Positions 46,780 through 56,890 of a stretch of DNA of 64,000 nucleotides are shown here, one piece after another; the first letter of the stretch is position 1, and every line of letters starts with the position of its first letter. The position numbers and the translations under genes were made by a program. The DNA comes from JAVJSD01 sp040219575. Lineage in GTDB: Bacteria; Planctomycetota; Planctomycetia; Pirellulales; Pirellulaceae. The notes under the pieces were generated by a model. It did not search any database. It had not been told where the DNA came from and saw only the letters and a list, made by a program, of their open reading frames with translations. The stretch lies in NCBI GenBank assembly GCA_040219575.1, contig JAVJSD010000145.1, positions 21,042 through 85,041 on the forward strand. Direction: 5' to 3'.

Positions 46780-46810
46780 CACTTTCGCCTTGCCCCTGCC
46801 AGCCCCGCCC

Positions 46811-47116
46811 CTACTCCACGTACGAGTCGTAAACGCGCACCTGCGCCCAGTTCTCTTTGTTTTGCTCGATGAACTGTAGATGGCGCTCGTGAGTTTGATA
46901 GGCGTCGTGCGCTTCGCGGTTGGTGAAGACCACATGCAGGGCGACATGGAAGTCGCGGACGTTGACCGGGCGCTGCAGATCCTCGACCAGCGTGCCGGCG
47001 GCGAAGAAGACCGTGCCGTCGTGCCCCGACAGGTTCTCGTGGCAGCTGCGCACCAGTTTGTCGATCGCCGCGGACGACGCGTCCTTCAGCGTGAAGTACA
47101 CCATGTGGGCCAGCAT
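46811..47116 (-). CDS. Dabb (stress-responsive A/B barrel) family protein
   Basis: 101 residues from the ATG at 47116. It begins MLAHMVYFTLKDASSAAIDK and has the ferredoxin-like alpha/beta barrel pattern of Dabb domains, with LVRSCHENLSGHDGTVFFAA and HVVFTNREAHDAYQ. Such small dimeric domains appear in stress-linked and polyketide-cyclising proteins; no active residues are evident. Start choice is uncertain between this ATG and the one 12 bases later (MVYFTL). It is a stand-alone gene. Confidence 0.75.
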   Translation of the reverse strand: MLAHMVYFTLKDASSAAIDKLVRSCHENLSGHDGTVFFAAGTLVEDLQRPVNVRDFHVALHVVFTNREAHDAYQTHERHLQFIEQNKENWAQVRVYDSYVE

Positions 47117-47208
47117 TGTCGCTCGTCGTGTTTCGAAGGAGTGTGGCGGGTGTGGTAGGAAGCGGAAGTCGCCGCGAACCGCTCTTCGCCGGTCGCAAAG
47201 CGAGTCAT

Positions 47209-47226
47209 GGCGGGTGAAAACCCGCC
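47209..47226. other. GNRA-tetraloop hairpin
   Basis: GGCGGGT-GAAA-ACCCGCC gives a 7-base stem with a GAAA tetraloop. It sits 48-52 bases before the FHA-domain stop (47279, minus strand), inside neither coding region. A similar hairpin is found at 2004. It may be an RNA structure or a weak terminator. Confidence 0.4.
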
Positions 47227-47278
47227 CTCGCGGCAAGCGTCTACGGGCAGCCCCTGGGGATGCGCCGACATGGGGCGA

Positions 47279-47755
47279 TTAGGTGGGGCGGTTGGGGTCG
47301 TGCTTCAGTTGGCCGGCGCGATTGTCGGTCACATCGTAACGTTGCTCCGGGTCGCGCTCTTTGCCGGCGCGGCGCGCCAGGCCGGCGCGCTCGAGCAGCG
47401 ATTGGCCGAGGAAGTTCTCTTCGCGATCGTCGGAAGGGGGCGGACCCACGGCGCCGAGTTCGGCCGGAGAGTACTTCAGTTCGTACTTATGCTTGGCGAT
47501 GGAGATCACGTCGTCGGGATCGATTCGCTTCCGCCCGTCGCCCTTCAGACGCGTGTCGTTCACCTTCACGCCGTTGCGGCTGTTGAGATCCTTGACGAAC
47601 CAATAACCGTCTTCGACGCTCAGCAGGCAGTGATGCGCCGAGACGTTGGCGAAACGCAGTACGATGTCGCAGCTCTCGCGACGTCCCACGCGCAAACGCT
47701 TCTTCAACAGCACGATCGGGTCGCCCCCGCCGATGGGAACCAATTCGCCATACAT
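47279..47755 (-). CDS. FHA-domain protein
   Basis: 158 residues from the ATG at 47755, preceded by AAGGGAAGAG. The FHA signature is RVGRRESCDIVL, VSAHHCLLSVEDGYWFVKD and LNSRNGVKVND (SRNG loop). FHA domains bind phosphothreonine and so link to Ser/Thr kinases. The last 45 residues are disordered and basic, ending in NRPT. No kinase or phosphatase is adjacent. It is divergent from a TIGR01212-type radical SAM gene. Confidence 0.9.
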   Translation of the reverse strand: MYGELVPIGGGDPIVLLKKRLRVGRRESCDIVLRFANVSAHHCLLSVEDGYWFVKDLNSRNGVKVNDTRLKGDGRKRIDPDDVISIAKHKYELKYSPAELGAVGPPPSDDREENFLGQSLLERAGLARRAGKERDPEQRYDVTDNRAGQLKHDPNRPT

Positions 47756-47889
47756 TGCTCTTCCCTTGTGACCGAAAAATGGCTGCCGTATGATGCTTGG
47801 AATCAACATCGAACACGACGATTGCGACTCTGAATTCGTTCCTCTTTCCCCCCCAGAATCGCTGGAACTAACTCTATCCGAGGCATTCG

Positions 47890-48864
47890 TTGACGTCAAT
47901 TCACTATCCGTCGCCGGCCACGGCTCCACGCTACGATTGGCGGGCCGAGGGGATGCGGTACTTCGCCTGTAACTTTTTTCTGCGGCGGAAGTTTGGTCGA
48001 CGCGTGCAAAAGGTCAGCGTCGACGCCGGATTCACCTGCCCAAACGTGGATGGGACAGTCGCCCTCGGGGGGTGCACCTTCTGTGACAACCGCAGCTTCA
48101 GTCCCAGCCGACGATTGCCCCGACAGGGAATCGCCGGCCAGATCGACGAGGGAATCCGCCGCATCAAGCTGCGTTACAAAGCCGACGACTTCTTGGCCTA
48201 TTTCCAGCCGGCGACCAACACCTACGCGCCGCCCGAGAAGCTGCGACGCGTGTACCAGGAGGCGCTCGCCCACCCCAAAGTCGTCGGGCTGTCGATTGGA
48301 ACGCGTCCCGATTGCGTGCCCGACCCGGTGCTTCACCTGCTCGAGGAACTGGCGGACAGGACCTACCTTTCCGTCGAGTTCGGCATGCAGACCATCCACG
48401 ATCGTTCGCTCGACTGGATGAACCGCGGCCATCATCACGATGCGTTTCTGGATGCGCTGGCACGCAGCGCCGGCGGGGGGTTCGAGATTGGCGCCCACGT
48501 GATCTTGGGGTTGCCCGGCGAATCGCACGACGACATGCTCGCGACGGCGCGGGAGCTGGCCCGGTTGCCGATTGATTCGGTGAAAATCCACAACCTCTAC
48601 GCCGTCAAGAACACTCCCTTCGCGGAACAGTTGGAACGGGGCGAGGCGACGCTCATGAGCCGCGACGACTACGTGGCGACGCTCGTCGATTTCTTGGAGC
48701 TGCTGCCGCCCAACATCATCGTCGAACGCATCAGCGGCGAAGCGCCTCCGAGCTACTTCGTGGGACCGGCGTGGTGTCTCGATAAGCCGGCGGTCCGCAC
48801 CGCGGTCGAGCGGGAGTTCGAACGCCGCGACACCTGGCAGGGCCGGCGATTCGCCATCGGTTAG
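47890..48864 (+). CDS. TIGR01212-family (YhcC-like) radical SAM protein
   Basis: 324 residues starting MTSIHYPSPATAPRYD. The cluster cysteines are C50, C62 and C65 in GFTCPNVDGTVALGGCTFC, the spacing characteristic of the YhcC group. SVEFGMQTIHDRSLDWMNRG and HVILGLPGESHDDMLATARE mark the SAM-binding half. Its activity is not firmly known. It precedes moeA by about 45 bases on the same strand and may be transcribed with it. Confidence 0.9.
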   Translation: MTSIHYPSPATAPRYDWRAEGMRYFACNFFLRRKFGRRVQKVSVDAGFTCPNVDGTVALGGCTFCDNRSFSPSRRLPRQGIAGQIDEGIRRIKLRYKADDFLAYFQPATNTYAPPEKLRRVYQEALAHPKVVGLSIGTRPDCVPDPVLHLLEELADRTYLSVEFGMQTIHDRSLDWMNRGHHHDAFLDALARSAGGGFEIGAHVILGLPGESHDDMLATARELARLPIDSVKIHNLYAVKNTPFAEQLERGEATLMSRDDYVATLVDFLELLPPNIIVERISGEAPPSYFVGPAWCLDKPAVRTAVEREFERRDTWQGRRFAIG

Positions 48865-48908
48865 GGCTGTCGGGGACTCTCCATGACTCGGCTATCACCG
48901 CGACGCCC

Positions 48909-50864
48909 ATGAACAAGCAGGAGCAGTTTCTCGACGTCATCGATCGCGACGCGGCGGAGCGCCGGTTTCACGCCGCGCTGACGCTTCAGCCGCTGGGGCG
49001 CGAGCACGTGCCTCTCGACCGGTCGTTGGGGCGGGTGTTGGCCGACGACGTCGTCGCCCGAGTCGACGTGCCGTCGTTCGATCGATCGAACTACGACGGC
49101 TTCGCGGTGCGGGCGGCCGACACGTTCGGCGCGGAGGAAGAGTCGCCCCGCCGCCTGCGGCTGCTGCCGGAGGTGCTCGCCACGGGGGTCGTCCCCACCA
49201 GCGATGTCGCGGAAGGAACGGCGATCTCCATCGCCACCGGCGCCGTCCTGCCGCGCGGCGCCGATGGCGTGGTGATGATCGAACACGCCGATGCCGAAGG
49301 AGCCGACCTGCAAGTGCGTCGCCCCATCACGCCGGGTTTCGGCGTCGCCTTCGCCGGGACCGACATTAGCCGTGGAGAAACCGTGCTGCGGCGCGGCGAA
49401 GTCCTCACCAGTCGCGAAACCGGCGTCTTGGCCGCCATCGGGGAGCCCAGCGTTTTGGTCTGGCGCCGGCCGCGCGTGGCCGTGATCTCGACGGGCGACG
49501 AGATCATTCCACCCGAGCAACCGATGCGTCCCGGTATGGTGTTCGATTCGAACGCCCGCGTGATGGCCGACGCCGTGCGGGAGTTGGGCGGCGAGCCGAT
49601 TGAGATGGGCGTCGTCAGCGACGACCTGGGGCTCCTCCGGCGGCGGCTGCGCGAAGCCTTGCAGGATTGCGACGTGGTGCTGCTTTCCGGCGGCACCAGC
49701 AAAGGCGCGGGAGACGTGTCGTATCGGGCGGTCGCCGAGTTTGGCGATCCGGGCGTGGTTGCGCACGGCGTCGCGCTCAAGCCGGGAAAGCCGATCTGCC
49801 TGGCGGTCACCGGCGGCAAACCGGTTGTCGTGCTGCCGGGCTTTCCGACTTCCGCGATCTTCACGTTCCATGAATTCGTCGCGCCGGTGCTGCGGCGAAT
49901 GGCGGGCAGGCCGGCGGAAGATCGCGAGACGATCAACGCCCGACTGGCCGTGAAGGTGAACTCCGAAATCGGCCGCACCGAGTATGTGCTGGTGGGTCTG
50001 GTGGAGCGGATTGATGCGCGTGAATCCGCGCGTGCGGAATCGTCGGACGCAGCCGCGCCGCCATACTCCGCCTTTCCGATGGGCAAGGGCTCCGGATCGG
50101 TGACCACTTTCAGCCGCGCCGACGGCTTCATCACGATCGGCCGGCGCCAGGAAATTCTCGAGTCGCAGACCGACGTCGAAGTGCGGCTGCTTGGTCGCGG
50201 GCTGCACGCGGCCGACCTGGTGGCGATCGGCAGTCACTGCGTGGGGTTGGACTTCCTGCTGGGGCGCCTGCAAGATCAAGGCTTCCGGACGAAGTTTCTG
50301 GCCGTGGGCTCCACCGCGGGGCTCGATGCGGCGCGTCGCGGCGAGTGCGACCTGGCGGGAATCCACTTGCTCGATGCAAAAACGGGGCGATACAACACGC
50401 CGTTTCTCACGCCTGAGTTGGAACTCCTCCGAGGCTACGGGCGAATGCAGGGCGTGTTGTTTCGTCGCGGCGACGAGCGGTTCGAGGGCCGCACGGCCGC
50501 CGAGGCGATCGCCGCGGTGAAGCAGGCCGCCGATTGTCTGATGGTCAATCGCAATCAAGGCAGCGGCACGCGCATCCTCATCGATCGCGCGCTCGAGGGC
50601 GCCCAGCCGAGCGGCTACGCGGTGCAGGCGCGGAATCACAACGCGGTGGCGGCGGCGATCGCGCAGGGCCGCGCCGATTGGGGCGTCGCCATTTCCGTCG
50701 TGGCACAGCAGGCCGATCTTGGATTTTTGTCTCTGGCTGCCGAGCAATACGACTTCGTGACGCCTCGCGCTCGTGCGGCGCGGCCGGCCATCGCCGCCTT
50801 CAAGCAGCTTCTCGAGTCGCCCGAGGTTCGCGACGCGCTCGCCGCGCGTGGCTTCTCCCGCTGA
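48909..50864 (+). CDS. moeA: MoeA-type molybdopterin molybdotransferase with C-terminal substrate-binding-like domain
   Basis: 651 residues, longer than the usual 400. The MoeA part is recognised by VPSFDRSNYDGFAVRAADT, TAISIATGAVLPRGADGVVM, VAVISTGDEI and DCDVVLLSGGTSKGAGDVSY. From about residue 430 a second part resembles the periplasmic-binding-protein-like domain found behind some MoeA proteins (VGSTAGLDAARRGECDLAGI, IAQGRADWGVAISVVAQQAD). MoeA inserts molybdate into adenylylated molybdopterin in the cytoplasm. The added domain probably binds a small ligand, perhaps molybdate or tungstate. No other moa or mob gene is close. Confidence 0.9.
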   Translation: MNKQEQFLDVIDRDAAERRFHAALTLQPLGREHVPLDRSLGRVLADDVVARVDVPSFDRSNYDGFAVRAADTFGAEEESPRRLRLLPEVLATGVVPTSDVAEGTAISIATGAVLPRGADGVVMIEHADAEGADLQVRRPITPGFGVAFAGTDISRGETVLRRGEVLTSRETGVLAAIGEPSVLVWRRPRVAVISTGDEIIPPEQPMRPGMVFDSNARVMADAVRELGGEPIEMGVVSDDLGLLRRRLREALQDCDVVLLSGGTSKGAGDVSYRAVAEFGDPGVVAHGVALKPGKPICLAVTGGKPVVVLPGFPTSAIFTFHEFVAPVLRRMAGRPAEDRETINARLAVKVNSEIGRTEYVLVGLVERIDARESARAESSDAAAPPYSAFPMGKGSGSVTTFSRADGFITIGRRQEILESQTDVEVRLLGRGLHAADLVAIGSHCVGLDFLLGRLQDQGFRTKFLAVGSTAGLDAARRGECDLAGIHLLDAKTGRYNTPFLTPELELLRGYGRMQGVLFRRGDERFEGRTAAEAIAAVKQAADCLMVNRNQGSGTRILIDRALEGAQPSGYAVQARNHNAVAAAIAQGRADWGVAISVVAQQADLGFLSLAAEQYDFVTPRARAARPAIAAFKQLLESPEVRDALAARGFSR

Positions 50865-51006
50865 AACGCGGGTTCCCCTCGCCGGGCGTTACCGTCGTGT
50901 TACATAGGCCGGCGCCCGCTGGGAGTTAGAATGCGAATCGGCGGGACCGCCCTCCGCGCCGAGAAACTCGCTTCGCAAAGAATCAACCTCCCGAGGAGCC
51001 CTCAGA

Positions 51007-52839
51007 ATGAAGATCGCAACCAAGGCTCTATTTGCATTCCCGCCGGCCGTTCATTGCCTCGCCGTGATGATGTTTGTGGTCGCTGGCTCCCTGGGAAGCT
51101 CCGCCTGCGCGGAGGAAGAGTCTCCGGCGGAGCAACTCAAGCTGAAAACCGAGAAGGTGATTGTCTTCAAGGACGGCTACTGCCTGATCGTAAAACGCGG
51201 CACGGCGACGACCAATGATCAGGGAGAAGTCTACAACGACGAGGTGCCTGACTCGGCGGTGCTCGGCTCGTTCTGGGCGACGCCGACCGAGGGACGATTA
51301 ATCGGCATGACGGCCGGTTGGCGGGAAGTGAAGGAGGAAGTGGAAAAGGAGTTTCCCTGCACCTCCACGCTCGAAGTGTTGGAGGCGAATCTCGGCAAGG
51401 CGTGTTCACTGCAACTGGCCGACAAGGGCTTCGTTTCCGGCCAGATCGCCCGGGTGTTGACCAAGCCGTCGCTCACGCCCGTATCGCCGCCGCAGATCGC
51501 GCAACTCGGCATGTTGCATACCGCGCTGCGGGCCGACATTCCCGGCGAGCAGGCCCCCACCTTGCAAATCGCCGGCGCGGTCGGCAATCAGTTCGTGCTC
51601 AGCACCGACGAGGGCGACGTGTTGATCGACGCCGGCGAGGTGAAGCGTCTGACCGTCGAGGACATGAAGACCACCATCACCCGCAAGGTGACCTCCGAGC
51701 GACGCACCAAACGCCTTTCGTTCCGCTTCGAGGAAGGCGGCCAGCGGCGCGAGTTGGTGTTGATGTATTTCCGCCCCGGCGTCCGCTGGATTCCCACCTA
51801 CCGTATCAACCTCACGACCAACGACAAGAAGGAGAAAATCGCCAAGATCGCCATGCAGGCCGAGATCCTCAACGAGGCCGAGGATCTGATCGACACGCCG
51901 CTCGACATCGTGGTGGGCGTGCCCAACTTCCGCTTTCGCGAAACGGTCAGCCCGCTGGTGCTCGAGGCGACGATGCGCAACACGCTGATTCAGGCGGCGC
52001 CGAACCTGATGGGGCAGGGCCGCAACGACTTTTCGAACGCGTTGTACACGCAGCGCAGCGTCGAGTTCCGTCGCGACGCGGCCCAAGCCAACGGCGTCGG
52101 CGGAGGAGGCACAGTCGCCTTGCCCGACGAACTGACCGCGACCGGCGCCCAGGACCTGTTTGTCTACAACCTGCCGAAGATGAGTCTCAAACAGGGTGAG
52201 CGAACGGCGATGCCGATCGTGACTTCCGAAGTGCCCTATCGCGACGTCTACACCTGGGACCTGCACGTGACGCGGCAGGACATTGCGGCGGCGCCCAGCG
52301 GCAGCGGCGTGAGTTCGCCGTTGGTGCTGTCGCAGAACAAGGTCTGGCGGCAAATCGAGCTCACCAACAACACCAAGCTCCCCTGGACCACCGGCGCCGC
52401 CATGATCATGGCCGACCAGCAACCGCTGGCGCAGGAGCTGCTCACCTACACGTCGCCCAAGGACGCCTGCCGCGTGCCGGTGACCGTGTCGGTCGACACC
52501 CGCGGCAGCTTTCAGGAGGAGGAGACCGACCGCGAACTGCAGGCGCTCACCTGGGACGGCTACCGCTACGCCCGCATCGAACAACAAGCGAAGCTCGACC
52601 TGTGCAACAACAAGCCGGAGACGATCGAAGCCGAAATCACCTTCCGCTTCGGCGGCAAGGCGACCAAGGTCAGCGACGACGGCAAGGTGACGCTGACGCC
52701 TTACCGCGCCGAAGACTGGCAGAATTACCGCGGCCAGCCGGCCGTCAACAACAGCAGCCTCGTCACTTGGAAAGTCAAACTCGAGCCGGGAGACACCTTC
52801 CAGCCCACGGTCGATTACCACTTCTTCACGAGACAGTGA
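51007..52839 (+). CDS. Secreted DUF4139-like (MuiA-family) protein
   Basis: 610 residues with a signal peptide (ending near SACAEE) and a GAGGAG ribosome site. The N-terminal KTEKVIVFKDGYCLIVKRGT and the C-terminal block VWRQIELTNNTKLPWTTGAA, followed by AMIMADQQPLAQELL, resemble the conserved mid to C-terminal part of DUF4139 proteins. Relatives include mucoidy-inhibitor-like proteins; their activity is unknown. The centre is beta-rich and charged. A 61-residue open frame begins 7 bases after its stop, likely co-transcribed. Confidence 0.75.
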   Translation: MKIATKALFAFPPAVHCLAVMMFVVAGSLGSSACAEEESPAEQLKLKTEKVIVFKDGYCLIVKRGTATTNDQGEVYNDEVPDSAVLGSFWATPTEGRLIGMTAGWREVKEEVEKEFPCTSTLEVLEANLGKACSLQLADKGFVSGQIARVLTKPSLTPVSPPQIAQLGMLHTALRADIPGEQAPTLQIAGAVGNQFVLSTDEGDVLIDAGEVKRLTVEDMKTTITRKVTSERRTKRLSFRFEEGGQRRELVLMYFRPGVRWIPTYRINLTTNDKKEKIAKIAMQAEILNEAEDLIDTPLDIVVGVPNFRFRETVSPLVLEATMRNTLIQAAPNLMGQGRNDFSNALYTQRSVEFRRDAAQANGVGGGGTVALPDELTATGAQDLFVYNLPKMSLKQGERTAMPIVTSEVPYRDVYTWDLHVTRQDIAAAPSGSGVSSPLVLSQNKVWRQIELTNNTKLPWTTGAAMIMADQQPLAQELLTYTSPKDACRVPVTVSVDTRGSFQEEETDRELQALTWDGYRYARIEQQAKLDLCNNKPETIEAEITFRFGGKATKVSDDGKVTLTPYRAEDWQNYRGQPAVNNSSLVTWKVKLEPGDTFQPTVDYHFFTRQ

Positions 52840-52846
52840 GGAAAGA

Positions 52847-53032
52847 ATGGGGGAGTTCCTGGTGCTGACCAGCAAGGGCAAGCTCTACCGGCTTGTGGTG
52901 CTCCATGAGGCGAACTCTCGCCGGCGAAACGTCAGTGGACTGTTGCTGTACGGCAAAGGCTTCGCCTATCGATTCGACGCGGAGCCGCCGGAGGCCGAGC
53001 CCTTGAAGGAGCTGCTCCCTCGCCAACCCTGA
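52847..53032 (+). CDS. Small protein downstream of the DUF4139-like gene
   Basis: 61 residues (MGEFLVLTSKGKLYRLVVLH, ending KELLPRQP). An AGGAAAG lies directly before the ATG, which itself sits 7 bases past the previous stop codon, so translation coupling is likely. The sequence is mixed alpha/beta with no signal peptide or motif. I do not recognise it. The codon pattern is compatible with a real gene, but the size leaves doubt. Confidence 0.5.
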   Translation: MGEFLVLTSKGKLYRLVVLHEANSRRRNVSGLLLYGKGFAYRFDAEPPEAEPLKELLPRQP

Positions 53033-53071
53033 TCGTCGCCCCGCTCGCTTGCTGGTCGCTCGCCGGCGATC

Positions 53072-54466
<1,395 letters not shown>

Positions 54467-54701
54467 GACACATCCTCGGCGATCGCCAGCCGGCGGCTCC
54501 GGAGAAGGCCGGAGACGGCGAACTGGGGCGTTATCTCTTGCGGCGCGGCGCGTCCGAAGCGTGTCTCGTGGACGGCGCGATGTCGTCATTTATCTACGTC
54601 ACAGCCCGAGGGCGGTCAAAAAGTAAACACCACCAGTGGGCGCCGCCCGTATAGGTTTGACGGATTCCCGCAATTGGAGGGGTCGCCCATACACTGGGGG
54701 G

Positions 54702-54730
54702 TTGGCCTTTCCCATCCTGATAGGTATGAT
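54702..54730 (+). promoter_or_regulatory. Candidate sigma70-like promoter of the NarL-type regulator
   Basis: TTGGCC (54702-54707) and TATGAT (54725-54730) are 17 bases apart, a good fit to -35 and -10 boxes. Transcription would start near 54737, leaving an untranslated leader of about 190 bases before the ATG at 54925. The rest of the 54467-54924 gap has an imperfect inverted repeat (CCAGTGGGCG near 54632 against CGCCCATACACTGG near 54684) and no gene. Confidence 0.35.
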
Positions 54731-54924
54731 AAAACCGTGCAAAACAACTGTTTTTGAACCTGTGTCGCTGTTCTGTTCCGCTGCGAGTGAATCGCTCCCT
54801 GGGGTGAGTTTCCCTGTTGGCGGCGTGGATGCTCTCCGGCGGCGCTCGCGGGGGTGGGGGATGTGTTCGTCGAGTGACGAGCAGATTGCTTGGCTGTCGG
54901 AATACCGTTCTTGGAGATGGCGAA

Positions 54925-55557
54925 ATGACAATTAAGGTACTTGTGGCCGACGATCACGAGGTCGTTCGCAGCGGACTGGCCTGCTTGTTCGCTGATTCCG
55001 ACATCGAAATTGTCGGAGAGGCGGCCGGGGGCGACGAGGCCGTCGCGGAGACCCTCAAACTTCACCCCGATGTGCTGCTGATGGACATTCGCATGCCCGA
55101 CGTGGACGGCATCGCCGCCCTGGAGCGGATCCGCAGCGAGTCGCCCGATACGCGCGTGGTGATGCTCTCGACTTACGACAATCCCACCTATGTGGCCCGC
55201 TCGGTCGCTCTGGGCGCCTGCGACTACGTGCTCAAGGGCTCGTCGCGTCAGGACCTGATCGAGGCGATTCGCCGGGCCGCCACGGGCCAGGCCCCGTCCG
55301 ACGACAGCATGTTGCACCGCATCAAGGGCACCATGAGCAAACGCCGTGAAGTGCGCGACGACGAGATCCCGCTCACCAACCGCGAATTGCAGGTGCTGCG
55401 GCACGTGGCTCTGGGGCTGAGCAACCGCGAAATCGGCCGTTCGCTGGGCATCAGCATCGAGACGGTCAAGGAGCATGTGCAGAACATCCTCCGCAAGATC
55501 GACGTCACCGACCGCACGCAGGCCGCCGTCTGGGCCGTGAAGCGGGACATCGTCTGA
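54925..55557 (+). CDS. NarL/FixJ-family response regulator
   Basis: 210 residues from the ATG at 54925, with GGAGAT in front. The receiver has D9/D10 and phospho-acceptor D54 (LLMDIRMPDVDG), with K104 region LKGSS. The LuxR-type helix-turn-helix covers about residues 147-205 (LTNRELQVLRHVALGLSNRE, ISIETVKEHVQNIL). It would bind DNA after phosphorylation. No cognate kinase lies beside it. A strong palindromic hairpin ends the gene (55594-55620). Confidence 0.94.
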   Translation: MTIKVLVADDHEVVRSGLACLFADSDIEIVGEAAGGDEAVAETLKLHPDVLLMDIRMPDVDGIAALERIRSESPDTRVVMLSTYDNPTYVARSVALGACDYVLKGSSRQDLIEAIRRAATGQAPSDDSMLHRIKGTMSKRREVRDDEIPLTNRELQVLRHVALGLSNREIGRSLGISIETVKEHVQNILRKIDVTDRTQAAVWAVKRDIV

Positions 55558-55593
55558 CGACCACCGCGATCGACGCATCGTAAATGAACGATA

Positions 55594-55620
55594 TCAAGGC
55601 TCCCCTTGGGGGAGCCTTGA
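55594..55620. terminator. 12-base-pair stem-loop after the response regulator
   Basis: TCAAGGCTCCCC-TTG-GGGGAGCCTTGA is a perfect 12-base stem with a 3-base loop, 37 bases after the NarL-type stop codon. A T-rich segment (GCGTTTCTT) follows at 55621-55629, giving a fair intrinsic terminator in the plus direction. Confidence 0.65.
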
Positions 55621-55771
55621 GCGTTTCTTGGCCGGCTCGTTTGACGCGGATGTCCGGGAGTGTCGCGGTGAAAGCGGGTAGCGGGCCCGATTGTGATCGC
55701 GCAATAATGCGTCGCGGAAGTGCCGTCTGCTGCGACAGAGCCCACCGTCAAATTCGAATTGCAAACACTGC

Positions 55772-56581
55772 ATGTTCGCCTGGTTGAACGATCGATTGGT
55801 CCTGCGGCCGAACCGGCATCCGATTCAGGCCCCCGGCAAGATGCGGCGGATGATCGACATGCCGGGCGGCCGGTTTGAGGTCTACGTGCAGCGCGCCGGC
55901 CGCCTCGAGCGATCGCCCGAATTGTTCGTGCTCAAGTTCTCCGGCACCGCCGGACGGGCCGAACGGGCGGGCGTCCATCCGGCCGACGTCTGGGACGATC
56001 TGGCGGTGGAGGTCTGGGCGGTCAACCCGCCGGGATACGGCGGCAGCCCTGGTCGCGCCTCGCTGCGGCACGCCGCGGGAATGGCCGAGGCGATATATAC
56101 GGCGATTCGCCAGGAAGCGGGCGACCGGCCGATCGTGGTCACCGGCAACAGCCTGGGAACGACCACCGCCCTGCTGACGGCGGCGCGCTACGACGTCGCG
56201 GGGCTGATTCTCCGCAATCCGCTGCCCATGCGCGAGCTGATCTTGGGGCGATTTGGCTGGTGGAATCTACACTTGGCCGCCCCCGTGTTCGCCCGTCATC
56301 TGCCGACCGAACTGTGCAGCATCCGCAACGCGTTGCGGTCCACCGCCCCCGCCGTGTTCATCAGTTCGTCGCGCGACCGCATCATTCCGCCGAAGTACCA
56401 GCAGTTGGTGTTCGAGGCGCACGCCGGCCCGCGGCGGATCATGCGGCTGCCGGAGGCCGATCACGCCGATCCCATGTCGGAGGAAGAGGCGCGAGAGTAC
56501 GTGAAAATGCTGGGCTGGCTTCGGGAGCATATCCCTCTCGGCGAGGTCGAACGCTCGACACCCAATCTGCAGGGGGGGTAG
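55772..56581 (+). CDS. Alpha/beta hydrolase
   Basis: 269 residues. The nucleophile elbow is GNSLGTTT (Ser in the centre), the acid is probably in SSSRDRIIPPKY and the His in LPEADHADPMS. No signal peptide is seen, so it is likely cytoplasmic. Serine hydrolases of this type cut esters or lipid-like substrates; none can be named. Its reading frame starts just after a stretch of non-coding DNA (55621-55771) that holds no gene. The caspase module starts 309 bases downstream. Confidence 0.82.
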   Translation: MFAWLNDRLVLRPNRHPIQAPGKMRRMIDMPGGRFEVYVQRAGRLERSPELFVLKFSGTAGRAERAGVHPADVWDDLAVEVWAVNPPGYGGSPGRASLRHAAGMAEAIYTAIRQEAGDRPIVVTGNSLGTTTALLTAARYDVAGLILRNPLPMRELILGRFGWWNLHLAAPVFARHLPTELCSIRNALRSTAPAVFISSSRDRIIPPKYQQLVFEAHAGPRRIMRLPEADHADPMSEEEAREYVKMLGWLREHIPLGEVERSTPNLQGG

Positions 56582-56670
56582 CTTTCGTAAGTGTTTGCCA
56601 CTCATGGCGCTCGCACCGGCTGGGCGATCGGGAAGTCGAACAACCCAACGCAATTCCGCACGGGATTTGA

Positions 56671-56700
56671 TTGACTTGGCCCGCCGCGGACAGCTAGAAT
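56671..56700 (+). promoter_or_regulatory. Candidate sigma70 promoter of the caspase module
   Basis: TTGACT (56671-56676) and TAGAAT (56695-56700) are 18 bases apart, close to the -35/-10 consensus. A start near 56707 would produce a leader of about 185 bases. Just downstream the leader has a hairpin: CCCCCTCAT at 56705-56713 pairs with ATGAGGGGG at 56736-56744. The hairpin overlaps the expected transcription start region, so it may tune expression. Confidence 0.45.
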
Positions 56701-56890
56701 AAAGCCCCCTCATCCCCCTAATCAGAGGTATTTTCATGAGGGGGGAGTTCGGTGCCGATAGAGCTTCCCAGTCGGCCAAGACATTTCTCTCCACATTCCG
56801 GCAACTTCCTGTCGGGTCGTCGCCGTGTTTGGCCATTCTCACAAATATCGACGCGTAGTTTGCCCGCCCTATCGAAAAGGAGTCGACACA

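Noticed and set aside
48861..50747. Long minus-strand open frame opposite moeA
   Set aside because: High GC third positions create open antisense frames; the moeA frame has clear motifs throughout.
56736..56858. Leader peptide of about 40 codons in the caspase leader
   Set aside because: Starts in a hairpin arm and has no run of regulatory codons; support is too weak.
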